From Roridomyces roridus (lineage: Eukaryota > Basidiomycota > Agaricomycetes > Agaricales > Mycenaceae): 64,000 nucleotides of DNA. The notes beneath the pieces are model-generated. The model searched no databases and was not told the origin of the DNA. It worked only from the letters and a program-made list of their open reading frames with translations. Of the stretch, positions 31,528 through 41,856 are shown piece after piece (positions within the stretch are counted from its first letter, which is position 1; each line of letters opens with the position of its first letter). The stretch is from the NCBI GenBank assembly GCA_029378245.1, contig JARKIF010000001.1, positions 3,038,001 through 3,102,000 on the forward strand. Direction: 5' to 3'. The translations under genes were made by a program, and so were the position numbers.

Positions 31528-32542
31528 TCAATCACTTGAAAGCGAGAGATCGTCCGAGTCCTCCGACTCCCGAGTTTTCCTGCGTCGAGCTGACAACCTC
31601 CCTGGAAGCGACGGACAAGCCGCACGCGTAATGCCGACGACCTCGAGTGTATAACCGCTTGAAGGGTGCAACACCGAAGGTTCGGGAGGCGCGTATTGAT
31701 ATGGAATGCATCCTCCGATGTCAAGACGGGTGAGACTCGGCAAATCTGGAAGGATATCCACGACGGATTGAGGATGCATATCTGCGCAGAAGAACTTGAA
31801 GTTTTTGAGACATCTTCCGCAATCGGAACGATGTATGAAGTGGGTAATATCGCTCTCCGTGGCCGCCTGGTATGTCAGGAGCCGCTCGAGAGCGGGTGAA
31901 TGCAGGCAGGCGAGAAGGCAAGGTAGATCTCGCGTGAACTTGGAGATGTCCTCGAGGCCAATCTCGAGAGAACGAAGGGGGTCAGGCGGCCATGTATGGA
32001 TTCCATTCCGACGTCTGAGCGCGGGAGCGGGCGCAGCGTTGGTCGTGATGACGCAGGCTCCGGGACTCTGAGGGCGTTATATCGCAACAGTCAAAGGCGA
32101 CCAATTGCCACACCGTTCCAGCGCAAATTTCGTGAATGCGAGCGGCGTTGCGCCCAAGACGGCATGTATGGGTAACTCGAAATGGCACCACACCCAAGGC
32201 TATGTCGGACCAGCGATGGCAGACCCGAGTAAGCACCCAAGGAAATGAAACGCTTGTGGCCACGAAGAGGATGGTGAAGACGGTTGGAAGGGAACCGATA
32301 GGTGAGTTGATGGCGTTTAGGTCAGGTTGCATGGGCTCTGCGGAGAGAGCCATGAGAGTTCTGCGAGTGCCTGTTAGACTGTTGCGCAGCCGGATTGAAG
32401 GATGGCACGCACAATTCAATTCTATTCTCCGTTCGAGCGGATCCTTGGAGGTTGGAGCTGGACCTGAAACGAGTTTGGCGTTGGAAGTCGAAGTAGGGGA
32501 GGGGTTCGAGCGGGTGGCACTCTTCCGCAGTGTATATGACAA
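31528..32542 (-). pseudogene. Decayed F-box paralogue
   Basis: Shares blocks with the F-box gene at 29546-31182: PWVLTRVCHRWSDIALGVVP matches its post-F-box segment, and the C-terminal frame (31528 to about 31985) reads PLRSLEIGLEDISKFTRDLP, LACLHSPALERLLTYQAATE and LPDLPSLTRLDIGGCIPY. The two blocks lie in different frames, the F-box itself is shortened (NSPIGSLPTVF replaces the LPTELLAHIF region), and about 180 residues between them are missing compared with the intact copy. No in-frame ATG start is present. Deletion plus frameshift make it a likely pseudogene. Confidence 0.65.
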
Positions 32543-32717
32543 TCGGTCAGCCTTGTCCTTCGATGGTCAATGCATAGATCAGAGCGTGCAACGATCGTCC
32601 AGTGTTGGACGGTCTAGCAAAGTGGCCGTCGTATGCCCCGTGTAGGCGTGGGATGTCAGAAGTTCAAGGGAGAATCGCATTACATGTACACGAACAGTCA
32701 GTATATCGAGGCGGGGA

Positions 32718-33316
32718 TTAATTCGAGGCTTCCCCATCGCGTTGTTGCCTCAGATGCTCCAAAATGCCCTTGACACCTTCGACATCCCCGACACTGGCCC
32801 TTCCAGCATTCCAGTCGACAACGACAGGCCACTTGAAGGTGTTGGGCTTATCGCGTCTCATGCCAGCGATGCTCTGGACGCTCGCGCCAGTCGAAGAAGC
32901 AGAGGCTGGGTGAGCGGAAAGGAAGACCGAGGCCGCGGATACTTCTTCGTTATTGTTCTTGGACGGGATGAAGGAGAGGATTGTGCGTAGTTGGTCGGCG
33001 GTGGGCGGCGCTTCTACGACCTCGAGATTGAATGGGAGTGGTTTGGAGCCTCCGGGAGGATATGCGCTCGAGACGGCGGCTCGGAGCATACCCAGCGCCT
33101 GCGACACTTTCAATGTCGCTCGGCGTGGATCAATCCCGGACACACCTTGACTGAAGGCGGCGAATTCGGGTGGTGGCTACATCACAAATGGGCGAATGGT
33201 ACCTGCGGCAAAACCGAAGCTCACAAGATGGAGATTTCATGCTAAATCGCTCGTGGGCACAGAACAAATGTTGAGGACGATGGACGCACCAGAGTTCTTG
33301 TCCAGCCAGAGAACAT
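32718..33316 (-). CDS. FMP46-like mitochondrial thioredoxin-fold protein (DUF1687)
   Basis: Small protein resembling yeast Fmp46, a putative mitochondrial redox protein with a thioredoxin-like fold. Four exons: ATG at 33316 gives MFSGWTRTL; then HEISIF; then HHPNSPPSVK; then ALGMLRAAVSSAYPPGG, LPFNLEVVEAPPTADQLRTI, LSFIP, and the C-terminal block FKWPVVVDWNAGRASVGDVE with GVKGILEHLRQQRDG. Stop 32718-32720. The first three exons are each under 40 nt and are missed by a simple frame scan; they were recovered by matching the family's beta-strand IFHNPxSPPSVK. The typical Cys of thioredoxins is absent from the HHPNSPPS stretch. It is divergent from the uL30m gene, with 39 bp between start codons. 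Confidence 0.85.
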
Positions 33317-33355
33317 GGTGGTTTCGGGAGAACGTGGGCGACGGATCAAACAACG

Positions 33356-33697
33356 ATGAGCCTGTCTTCCCACTTCAAAATCACCCTCCGCCGCTCTGCA
33401 ATCTCTCTCGGAGACAAGAAGCAGGGGACCCTCGCCGCCCTGGGTCTCCACCGCCGCAATCAGACCGTGTTCCATGCACACAAACCCGACATTGCTGGCA
33501 AGATTCTTGCAGTCAAGGAGCTCCTCGAGGTCCACAACGTATCCGCCGACGATGTCAGGACAAAATACGAGCAGCGCGTAGAGAGGAGGGCGCCAAAGGG
33601 ATACGAGGTTGTGGGGTCCAGAATGGGTAGCTTACCGGGGCTTTGCTGGTGCGTTTTTCTTCTTTTTCTTCGTATACCAGTTTTCAAGATGGTCTAG
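33356..33697 (+). CDS. MRPL33: Mitochondrial large ribosomal subunit protein uL30m
   Basis: Single-exon reading from the ATG at 33356: MSLSSHFKITLRRSAISLGD, KKQGTLAALGLHRRNQTVFH and GKILAVKELLEVHNV. This is the L30/L7 fold with the LGLHRRNQTV loop. The symbol follows the yeast name for uL30m. The first 95 residues are certain. The last 25 (after YEVVGSRMG) are hydrophobic and may be read-through of an intron: a GTGCGT donor near 33650 and a TATACCAG acceptor follow, so the true C-terminus could differ. Shares a short bidirectional promoter with the FMP46-like gene. Confidence 0.85.
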   Translation: MSLSSHFKITLRRSAISLGDKKQGTLAALGLHRRNQTVFHAHKPDIAGKILAVKELLEVHNVSADDVRTKYEQRVERRAPKGYEVVGSRMGSLPGLCWCVFLLFLRIPVFKMV

Positions 33698-34020
33698 AAG
33701 CTAGCATAGAAGGGGCACGCGCGACCAGCTCTCAGCTGCTGACTAGGAGACGCCTAATGTAGTCTCATACGCGCTCCCAACCCATTCAATTCTTTCTCTC
33801 CATCTATCACTGAGCACGCCACCCACCATTTCGCTGCAGCCAGCTGAATCGGCACTTCCGTATTCGACGTCGGTTCCTGGCAGTGTCATCGTAATGCCAG
33901 CTAGATGAGGCTAGATTTGAGCTATTTAATTCGGGTCCAGTGCTTTCAGTGCCACCTGTACCCGTGTGCCCACTTCAAACTCGACGACCATAAGCACTGC
34001 GCACGGATAGCAGACATAGA
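33698..34020. other. Promoter region of P450 gene 1
   Basis: No gene seen. The stretch GAGCTATTTAA near 33918 may serve as a core promoter element of the P450 gene starting at 34021. Confidence 0.45.
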
Positions 34021-35931
34021 ATGACGCTTCTTTCTCAGAAACGCCGAATTCTTGCAACTCTTGCCCTCGTTCTTGCAGGATTCTGGATACTGGGCTTGCG
34101 TTTAGCGTCCACCCTTGTCGTGGCGACTATCGCTGCTCTGCATCTCTACCGCCTTTCACCTTTTCACCCCCTCCATGGTTGCCCTGGACCGATTCATTAT
34201 AGGATCTCCGAGCTCCCTATGCTCTATAACACTCTCCTGGGCATCCCTCACATGAAAGTCCAGCGCCTGCACGAGCGGTACGGCCCCATCGTTCAAATTG
34301 GTTCGAACTTTTCATTCTCCCAGTCTTCGAATTCTCTGACCTATGATTCAGGCCCAAACACCCTATCGTTCGTATCGACCACTGCAATCAAACAAATCTA
34401 TAGCTTTTCGAACGCTTTCGACAAATCGTCTGTGTACGAGCTACAGCACATGGATGGATCGGGGCTCTTCTTTTTCAAGGACAAGGCGTCGCATGCTCTC
34501 AGACGAAGGATCTTGAATCGCTCATTCTCTGAACAAGCGTGAGAAAACCAGCTTTAGGTCGGACAACAATCGCTGAATCAACCCAGTCTTTCGCAGTATC
34601 ATGAGCACCTAGTCGGAGAGGTCGAACATCTGATACGTTGTTTGCTCGAGAAAACGGCGGAACATGGGCAAGTCGATTTGACCAGGATCCTTCCCCAATA
34701 TGCGTTCGACAATATTGTGAGCTCTCCGGTGCATAAATCACATTTTACTCAAGTGGGATTAGAACACCATATTTTTCAGCGGACACGCTTTTCCGGTGGG
34801 TATATTCCGCAAAGAGTACGAAAGAAAGCTGAAGAAATGCAGAGTCTCCTGGACTCGGACGATCCTACTCACATCACGCGCTGGGCCGCTAGCGTGTTTG
34901 AACTGGGTGAAATGTAAGCTTCCAAAACAGCTCTGTTCAGCTTATCGAATAGATTTTAGATTCAGCCACGTCGAGGCCCTCTTTCATCTGACCATGTGTA
35001 TTCCTGGGGTCTCCAAGTTGATGCCATTCGGGAAAATCTCAGTTGATGCTGCGGAGAGGCGCCTGAGGAATGGCCCTGCTTTCCGAGATGGAATTTCGTA
35101 CTGGGTATGTACTGATGTTGCACGCAACCTTTAGTCTTATTTCGACGGCAGTTCGACGGTGGCGAGTCGCAGCCGAAATTAGATGCCAGCGACCTGCCGA
35201 TTGAAACTGAAACCATTCTTCTCGGAGGTAACATTCACCGTATCTATCATTTCTGAGCTGGCTAATGCAAAGCAGGCGCAGATGCAGTTGGAGGCGTCCT
35301 CGTTTTGATGTTCTACTTCCTCATAGAATCACCGAAATGGTTGCATCTGCTGCGGGGTGAACTGGAAGCTTCGAAGGAACGCGCACCGACCCAATGGCTG
35401 CTGTCTTTGGACAAGTTGGACATCCTCAATGCGGTAATACAGGAGGGCTTGCGACTGGGTACTCCACTGCCTGGATTTCCCCGCGTTGTCCCCGATGATG
35501 GCGCCATAATCGACGGCCACCATGTCCCTGGCGGCACTTCCGTTAGTGTACCAATCTGGGGGTATCATCTCAGCAAGGAGCATTTCTCCGATCCCACTAC
35601 CTTTGACCCCGATAGATGGATTGAAGATGGGCGGTTCTCGTCAAACAAGGGGACTTTGTTCGCGTTTACCGCAGGTACAGTACAATTCCTCGCATGCAGA
35701 GCGCCAATTCATGAGTAGTTCTATTCAGGCCCGTTCGGGTGCGCTGGCCAAAAGCTAGCGTACGCACAACTCAGGATCTTATTAGCTCTGGTGGTATTTC
35801 AGCTTGATATCGTTCCGACGCCCGAGTTCGACCCGGTTAAATTTTGGAATGGGGTCAGAAACCGACGGGCGACGACCTTTCCGGGGCCGTTCTGGGTGAG
35901 AGTTGCTGGCAGGGGAGATAGGGGGTTGTGA
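34021..35931 (+). CDS. Cytochrome P450 monooxygenase, gene 1
   Basis: Heme-thiolate monooxygenase with two N-terminal membrane helices (ILATLALVLAGFWILGL, LVVATIAALHLYRLSP) and the hinge PFHPLHGCPGP. Further blocks: MKVQRLHERYGPIVQIG, then GSGLFFFKDKASHALRRRIL. The I-helix region spliced across an intron reads GGADAVGG, where the usual Thr of the [AG]GxDT motif is Ala. ExxR is present in QEGLRLGTPLPGFPRVV, the PERF-like motif as FDPDRW, and the heme loop as FTAGPFGCAGQKLAYAQLR with the Cys ligand. Stop 35929-35931. About nine introns. Sequence flavour is that of basidiomycete P450s near the CYP67/CYP5037-type groups, but I do not assign a family. Substrate unknown. Confidence 0.88.
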
Positions 35932-36244
35932 ATTTCCTGGGTGGCGATGTATCTTATTTCGGAGAAAGCACTAGCGTGGGGTCCAATATTGGAACTGTTC
36001 ATTTGTTGGATAACGACGGTACTAGTGGAGAATCTCCCCGAATTGACCAACCAGTGATGTTGACTTCTGTTTTCCCGTTCTTCTTCTTCACTTCATCGAA
36101 ACACTGATATGGTCGCTCTTTGACAAGCCACTCTATTCAAATTTTCAAACTACCACGGCGCCTTCAACTTGAGGTATCCATTACGCTGCCCGATGTGGTC
36201 TGCATCCGATGATGTATATAAGAGATGACGCCGTCCTATCTGCG
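35932..36244. other. Spacer between the two P450 genes
   Basis: 313 bp containing the 3' flank of P450 gene 1 and the promoter of P450 gene 2; no coding region seen. Confidence 0.5.
36215..36222 (+). promoter_or_regulatory. TATA box of P450 gene 2
   Basis: TATATAAG, 23-30 bp before the ATG at 36245. This is close, so the leader would be very short. Confidence 0.5.
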
Positions 36245-38418
36245 ATGGCTCCTGTTTCCACCATGCCCCTTCACAACCTGAGCTATTGTCCTGCTGTTGC
36301 GGCCGCGACTGGGATCGTGAGTCTCCTTACTTCTCCGGAAGGTCTGCCATTCAATTGCAACAGGGAATGTGGGCATTGTTCCACGTCCATCCAGCAAGAG
36401 GGGACTACGCGGCCTGCTTTTATGCAGTTTCCGGTTTCGTGCTCTACTATATCACCAAATCCGCCGGAATTCCCGACGCCAGCCAATTCACGATCTCTCT
36501 GCTGGCGATTCATGTCCTCTCTGCACTCATTTCCACCGTGATATATCGCTTGTCGCCGTGGCATCCGTTGGCCAACTTTCCTGGCCCATTCCTGTGGAGG
36601 ACGAGTAGCCTCCGCATGGTCTTTGTCTCTTTCACGGGCAAGCGTCAGCTTGTAATCGATCTCCTGCATCAACGTTATGGGTCTTTCGTGCGTATCGGTA
36701 TGGGCATCTCATTTCGGAAACGCCAAGTTGTAAACTATTGTTTTACAGGACCAAACCACCTCTCCGTCAATTTCAACTCTGCCAACAACATTATCTACGG
36801 TCCCCGAAATAATATGGAGAAGGCAGACTCGTACATCACTCCAGGGCATTTGGACGCAACGACTTTGTTCTTCAAGCACAAACCACAAGATCATTTGAAA
36901 CGAAAGCACATTTGGTCTCCCGCTTTCAGTAGCACATCGTACGTGGATTTTTTGACTCGTCGGCGGGAAGATGTTCAGTTTAGACACAGATTGACTCATT
37001 TGACTGCTCCGCTAGAACGTAGAACATGGGAATTGTGCCATTGTATCGAGCGCCGGCAAAAAGAAGATAACGGCCTCTTTGACTTTGCTGCTGCGTTCAA
37101 TCACTATGCGTACGACGTTATGGTGGGTTCTACTTCTCTCCTTGACTAGTTTTTGACCATTTTTAGGGCGAGATTGTTTTTGGAGGTTGCAATGGCCTGG
37201 TAAGACTGAACTTTGGTATACGATACCGCCGCTGACCTCACCTGTTCAGGAACTGATGAAGTACGGTGACGCAGAGGGTTTACTTTCTGGAGGTAGAATG
37301 GCTACTGTCATTTTCGAGTGGTATTGTCGCCTGTTGCAATTTCTATTGCGAACTAAACGATCCACAGTGTCGGTCAAGCACCTTGGCTCATGGACCTTTT
37401 CTGGCATCTGCCCGCCGGCAATTCAATGGTTCGACTGCGCAAAGATGCTGCCAAGATGATGCGCAAGCGTGTTCAGGCTGAAGCTGAGACGACCGTGCGG
37501 GATCTCTCCTCGCATCTAGTTCAGTGATTTCAATTTTGTTTCATATTCGAACGCTTCATGTCCGTAGATTGAGGGCGAGACCCTTTCGGGGGATCGGATT
37601 CCATTGAAGGACTTGGAATTGGACGCATTGGTTGCTATACAAGCAGGTACGCCAATGAGTCTACGTTGATGTATTTTCCCTTGAACTTTGAACAGGTTCC
37701 GACACCATCTCTTCGACCATGATCCTGGCATTTTTCTACCTGCTCTCCTCTCCGCATAGATATTATTCAAAACTTCAACAAGAGCTCGACAAAGCTTTTG
37801 CTGATCGTATGGGACCACTCGATTGGGATGTCCTCGCGGAATTGCCATTCCTTGACGCGGTGATCAACGAGACCCTGCGTTTGTCTACGCCGTGGTACCT
37901 TCCCCGGGTTGTGCCTTCTGGTGGCGTTGTAATCGAGGGGAAACATATTCCGGAAGGCACCGTTGTAGCTCTCGCAGCGCACTCACAACACGTTTCTCCA
38001 GAGAATTTCTATCCGGAACCATTAGTGCGTCTCCGATATCGCTGGTTCAATGAGGAGTTCCAAACCGCATTTCAGAGTTTCCGGCCAGACAGATGGCTTC
38101 CCGACGGTCTGGGTCCTACGAGCAGGACCGAGAAATCCGCGTTGACATCGTTTTCAACTGGTAATTTCTTCCCCCTCATCGCACCTCCTTATTGAGTCTT
38201 TGATAGGCCCTCACGTATGTGTCGCCAAGGCATTCGCGTACCAAGAGATGCGCTATGCGATTGCACGGCTGGTCTTGACGTTCGATTTTGACTTGGCGCC
38301 CAATTTCGACTGCGGGAAATTTGAGGCTGGTGTTTCGATCATACGAACTGCTTTGTTCAAAGAGCCACTGCTGGTGAGCGCTCGGAGACGGTCCGATACT
38401 GAGTTGCCTGTATACTAG
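36245..38418 (+). CDS. Cytochrome P450 monooxygenase, gene 2
   Basis: Second P450 in tandem. MAPVSTMPLHNLSYCPAVAA is followed, after an intron, by membrane helices (FYAVSGFVLYYITKS, FTISLLAIHVLSALISTVI) and the hinge YRLSPWHPLANFPGPFLWR. Middle blocks: LLHQRYGSFVRIG, LKRKHIWSPAFSSTS. I-helix AGSDTISSTMILAF keeps the Thr. ExxR lies in NETLRLSTPWYLPRVV, the PERF-like motif is FRPDRW, and the heme loop is FSTGPHVCVAKAFAYQEMR with Cys. C-terminus RRRSDTELPVY, stop 38416-38418. About nine introns. It resembles gene 1 in architecture but has diverged well, and both point the same way. Start at 36245 is favoured over an in-frame ATG at 36209 because of the TATA box between them. Confidence 0.88.
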
Positions 38419-38479
38419 TAGCGTGTTTCAAATATCATAGATTGAACTTGGAAGGAAGCATTGCGATACATATTTCAAT

Positions 38480-40390
38480 TTACAAGCGAGCCACCAAGGT
38501 AAAAGGCCCAGCTGTACCTCTGAATGTCTCCAAGCCCTCCACAAATTCCTCCCAACGATCCTGCGTAGTTATCGGGGCGACAGCATACTCATCAACTCCC
38601 ATCCCAGCTATAAGCTCGGACATCCGGGGCAATACAGCATCGACTGCAGCGCACTCCAAGTCAACCTGCGCCTCCGGCGTCAAACCCTCATACTGCGCAT
38701 ACCACGCGGGGTCCGTCTTGACGCAGCTGGCGACGTAGAGGTCGATGAGGCACTGGTCCACGCCCTGGTTTACAGCTGCGTCGTAGGCAATCCGTTGGCC
38801 GATGGATTCGACGAGTCGGAGGGCTTGAGGGAGAATGTATCGACTGAAATCCGTGGTGCGGTGGCCCTCCATGCAGGATAGCCGTTTGCGACAACTGGCG
38901 AAAACACCCGTCTCATGGCGGGCGAGGAGACTGTCGTTTTCGGGAGGAATCATTGAATAACGGCCGAGGAGGATCTCCGTGGCCAGTCCTTGAGAGCGAT
39001 GAGACGGGGATAATAAACTTTGAAAGTTTTGAAACTTACGGATGGAAAGCACGAGTGAGTCGCCTTCGGCAATGGAGACGCCCTGTATGGTTTTCTAATC
39101 GAATAAGCAGTGGAGAAGGATGTAACTGCGAAGAACCTACATGCATGCTCGATAGCTGATTAAACTCGAATAGACCCTGGGCTCCACAACGTTCAGCCAG
39201 ATCCAATAGAGAGCGCAGCGCGTGATTGGTTATCACAACTTTCAGGATCGTCGCTATTCCATGGCGAACGGGCATTTCGGTGACACTGGTAAAAATGGTG
39301 ACGGCGAACTGATGCATAGCTTTCAAGACGTAAGACTGAGCCAGAGCGATTGCGATTGGCGTGTGCTGAGTCCGAAAAACCATGATGGGTTGTATACGCC
39401 CCTCGTTGTCAGTGATTGTCCGACGCTGACTGTATTGGGCTGTAATGCAGGTTGCCACCTGGAGCGCGGAAAGACCTTGACCGCCGATCGCAAGGGTGCC
39501 AACAGCGACGCGAAATATTCTGCTGAAAAAGCCAATGCGAACGTCTTTGGGTTTGCTGGGACTTCCGAGCAACGCCGAGGCAGGTAGCCTGACGCGACGA
39601 AAATACGTCAAGCAATGGTTGAGGGGTTCAGAACCGCCACGTTGCGGCAGTAATCTAGAGACGGTAATATTAGCGGATAGCATAACAATGAAGATCGTCA
39701 GCGTACTTGGATATTACTCCGGAACACATCTGATATCCGTCATTCAGATTCACCAAGAAACCTTTGACACCGCGGTCTTCTCCACCGATAATGGTCCTGG
39801 CGAATACGACCGCGATGCTCGGTATACCCGCAGGGCTAGTCGGAGGCATGTACTTTGCGGCCGCATTATTCGGGGTGTTCAATTCAAAAGAGCCATCCGG
39901 AAGCTGAGTCGCTGTCGTTTCGAGGTTCATCGCATCCAGACCATGCCCACTTTCCGTTAGGCAGAATTGGCCCCTGGTGCATATCAGCGTTAGCCTCGTT
40001 GTCGAGCTCGGATACAGAACATACACGATTTTGAAGTCTAGCGCATCTCGCAACGTTGCCCGGAGATCGGGGCGCGAGGTAGCATACTTTGCGAGAGTTC
40101 CAGCGAAGAGGTTGAGGTGAATAGTCACAAGAGTCCCAGCTGCTCCGTCCAGCGTCCAAATGGGATCCGTGTGCATGTGCCAGAAATACGGCGAAGTCGT
40201 CGCAATGTCTTCTGAAGTGGGTCCTTGAAGAAGTCAGGGGCGAGAAAAAAAGGAAGAGAAGCCGCATACTATAGGCCCGTACAATCTCACGCGCTCGCTC
40301 GTACGACCGGCGAATCCGCTCATCTACAGACGCGTCGGCAGGGAGGGGCTTGAAGAGCGGTGTTTGGAGAAGGGAAGTAGTGGGCCACAT
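38480..40390 (-). CDS. Acyl-CoA oxidase/dehydrogenase-like flavoprotein
   Basis: Flavin-dependent acyl-CoA oxidase or dehydrogenase, about 570 residues. ATG at 40390: MWPTTSLLQTPLFKPLPADA, SVDERIRRSYERAREIVRAY, WHMHTDPIWTLDGAAGTLVT, then GQFCLTESGHGLDAMNLETT, the flavin-binding block with the TE(S/V)xHG signature, followed by RGVKGFLVNLNDGYQM. Helical C-terminal half: RVAVGTLAIGGQGLSALQVA, RTQHTPIAIALAQSYVLKAM, NQLSSMHG, SIGQRIAYDAAVNQGVDQCL. Stop 38480-38482. Six or so introns. The two-domain C-terminus favours an oxidase over a plain dehydrogenase, but no peroxisomal SKL-type end is present (it ends VARL). It is convergent with P450 gene 2, only 61 bp apart. Confidence 0.85.
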
Positions 40391-41856
40391 TCAAGAGGTA
40401 TATCTTGCAATGACGCCGAAAGGGTTTTAAATACCCCACTGCTAGCATGTTTCTATATTCGCTGTTGTGGATTCGTGTCAATCTTAGCAGACAATCAGCT
40501 GGGGGCAATCAAGCCAAAATCGGGTTGAGCGATGAGCTGGCTCAGCACGAGAGCAAGCACGATCGTATCACTGTGTCCAAGCGCGAAAGGAAGATCCGGA
40601 TTGAGTTTTTAAAGCCTCAAGTGGACGGAATTGGAGCAGTGGAGGCAAACAAACTGCTGGGTAAGCGTGGCTTGACTGACCGAGAGCAAGCGCTTGAATT
40701 TAGGTACAGGGGTACACCCTGGAGCACGACGTGAACGTTGTTCCTGGACGGGACCTCTCGGCCTTTAGATTCACGCCCTCCCGAGTATTTCCTGTATAGG
40801 TCTCTTGACGCGGTAAGGTGTTGCTGCAGTCCCGAGTCTCCTAATGCTCTAGGGCCTCTTTCACGCCATTTCGGGTGAGTTGGCGTCGCGGTGTCAGATG
40901 TGCGTTGACCTGGTGTAGACGTCTTGCTTGAAGGGTGTCCTTGCAAGTCGTTCAAGACAAAGCAAGGGATAAACGAGATATATTCTTGGTATTCGTGAGA
41001 TCCTGCCCACGACAAGCAGACAGGAGGGCCCTGGAGAAATATGTACGAAGGGTGAAAGAGGACCCACACCATGCGTGCTGGGGAGATAAATGCGGGAGGA
41101 GTGAAGGAAGAGACAGAAGACTCACTGAAGTCGAGAGCTAGATGACAAACTCCCTGTCCGGCTCCCAACAGGAATCGCGCGTTCGCTCAGCAGCGTTCAA
41201 GACACTTTGCCCAAAGTCATGCTACCGTCGTCTCGACCGCGCCGTCACGGTCCTGCGCTGGGAATACGCGCCCCCCTGCGATGTCGAAGACGGTGGCGTT
41301 GGGACCCTGAGATGTTTACAGGACGATGATGGTGGCCGGATTCAAGCGACCTCGGGCCTCATGCTTCACGGGTGGCCTCTTAGACGGCTCCAAAGGATAA
41401 AGAGAAGGATACTTGAGCAGGGCGTGGTTGCAGTCAAAGCTTTGGCTTCGTTTTCCCTGATGGCGAACTCCCTGCTCTTCACCGTCTCAGGGAACTTGAG
41501 TCTACCGCTCACTGCTTTTTGTGCATCGCCTGCGGCCTGCCTCGGTCTACTTGCCGTTATTGACGCCTCGTGTCGGCTTGCGATGTCTACTATTTCTTGC
41601 ACCACAGCTTGAGCGCTCTTTCGGCTTTGGGCGCTTGGAGACTCCGCCCGGAAAATGAGTCCCAAGGACGTGGTATCTCTCAAAATGCATCGCATTCGAT
41701 TGACGGCGAACTACACGTTGCAACGGGCCTCCTCGCTGCCGAGTCATATGGAGTTCCGACTCATATTGCACTGTATGACTTGGCGCCAAAGGAGAGTCGT
41801 ATATAACATCCTGCGGAACCTCCAGTGGTACCCATCCCCTCTCCAATTTCCTCCAC
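40391..41856. other. Region with unresolved open frames upstream of the AAA ATPase gene
   Basis: About 1.5 kb. Overlapping frames exist on both strands (40617-41168 on -, 41142-41612 on +, 41366-41695 on -), each over 100 residues, without recognisable domains. The promoter of the AAA ATPase gene must lie just before 41857. No gene is claimed. Confidence 0.4.

Noticed and set aside
34021..40390. Secondary-metabolite gene cluster
   Set aside because: Only tailoring-type enzymes are present; no PKS, NRPS, terpene synthase, transporter or regulator was seen between 33 and 42 kb.
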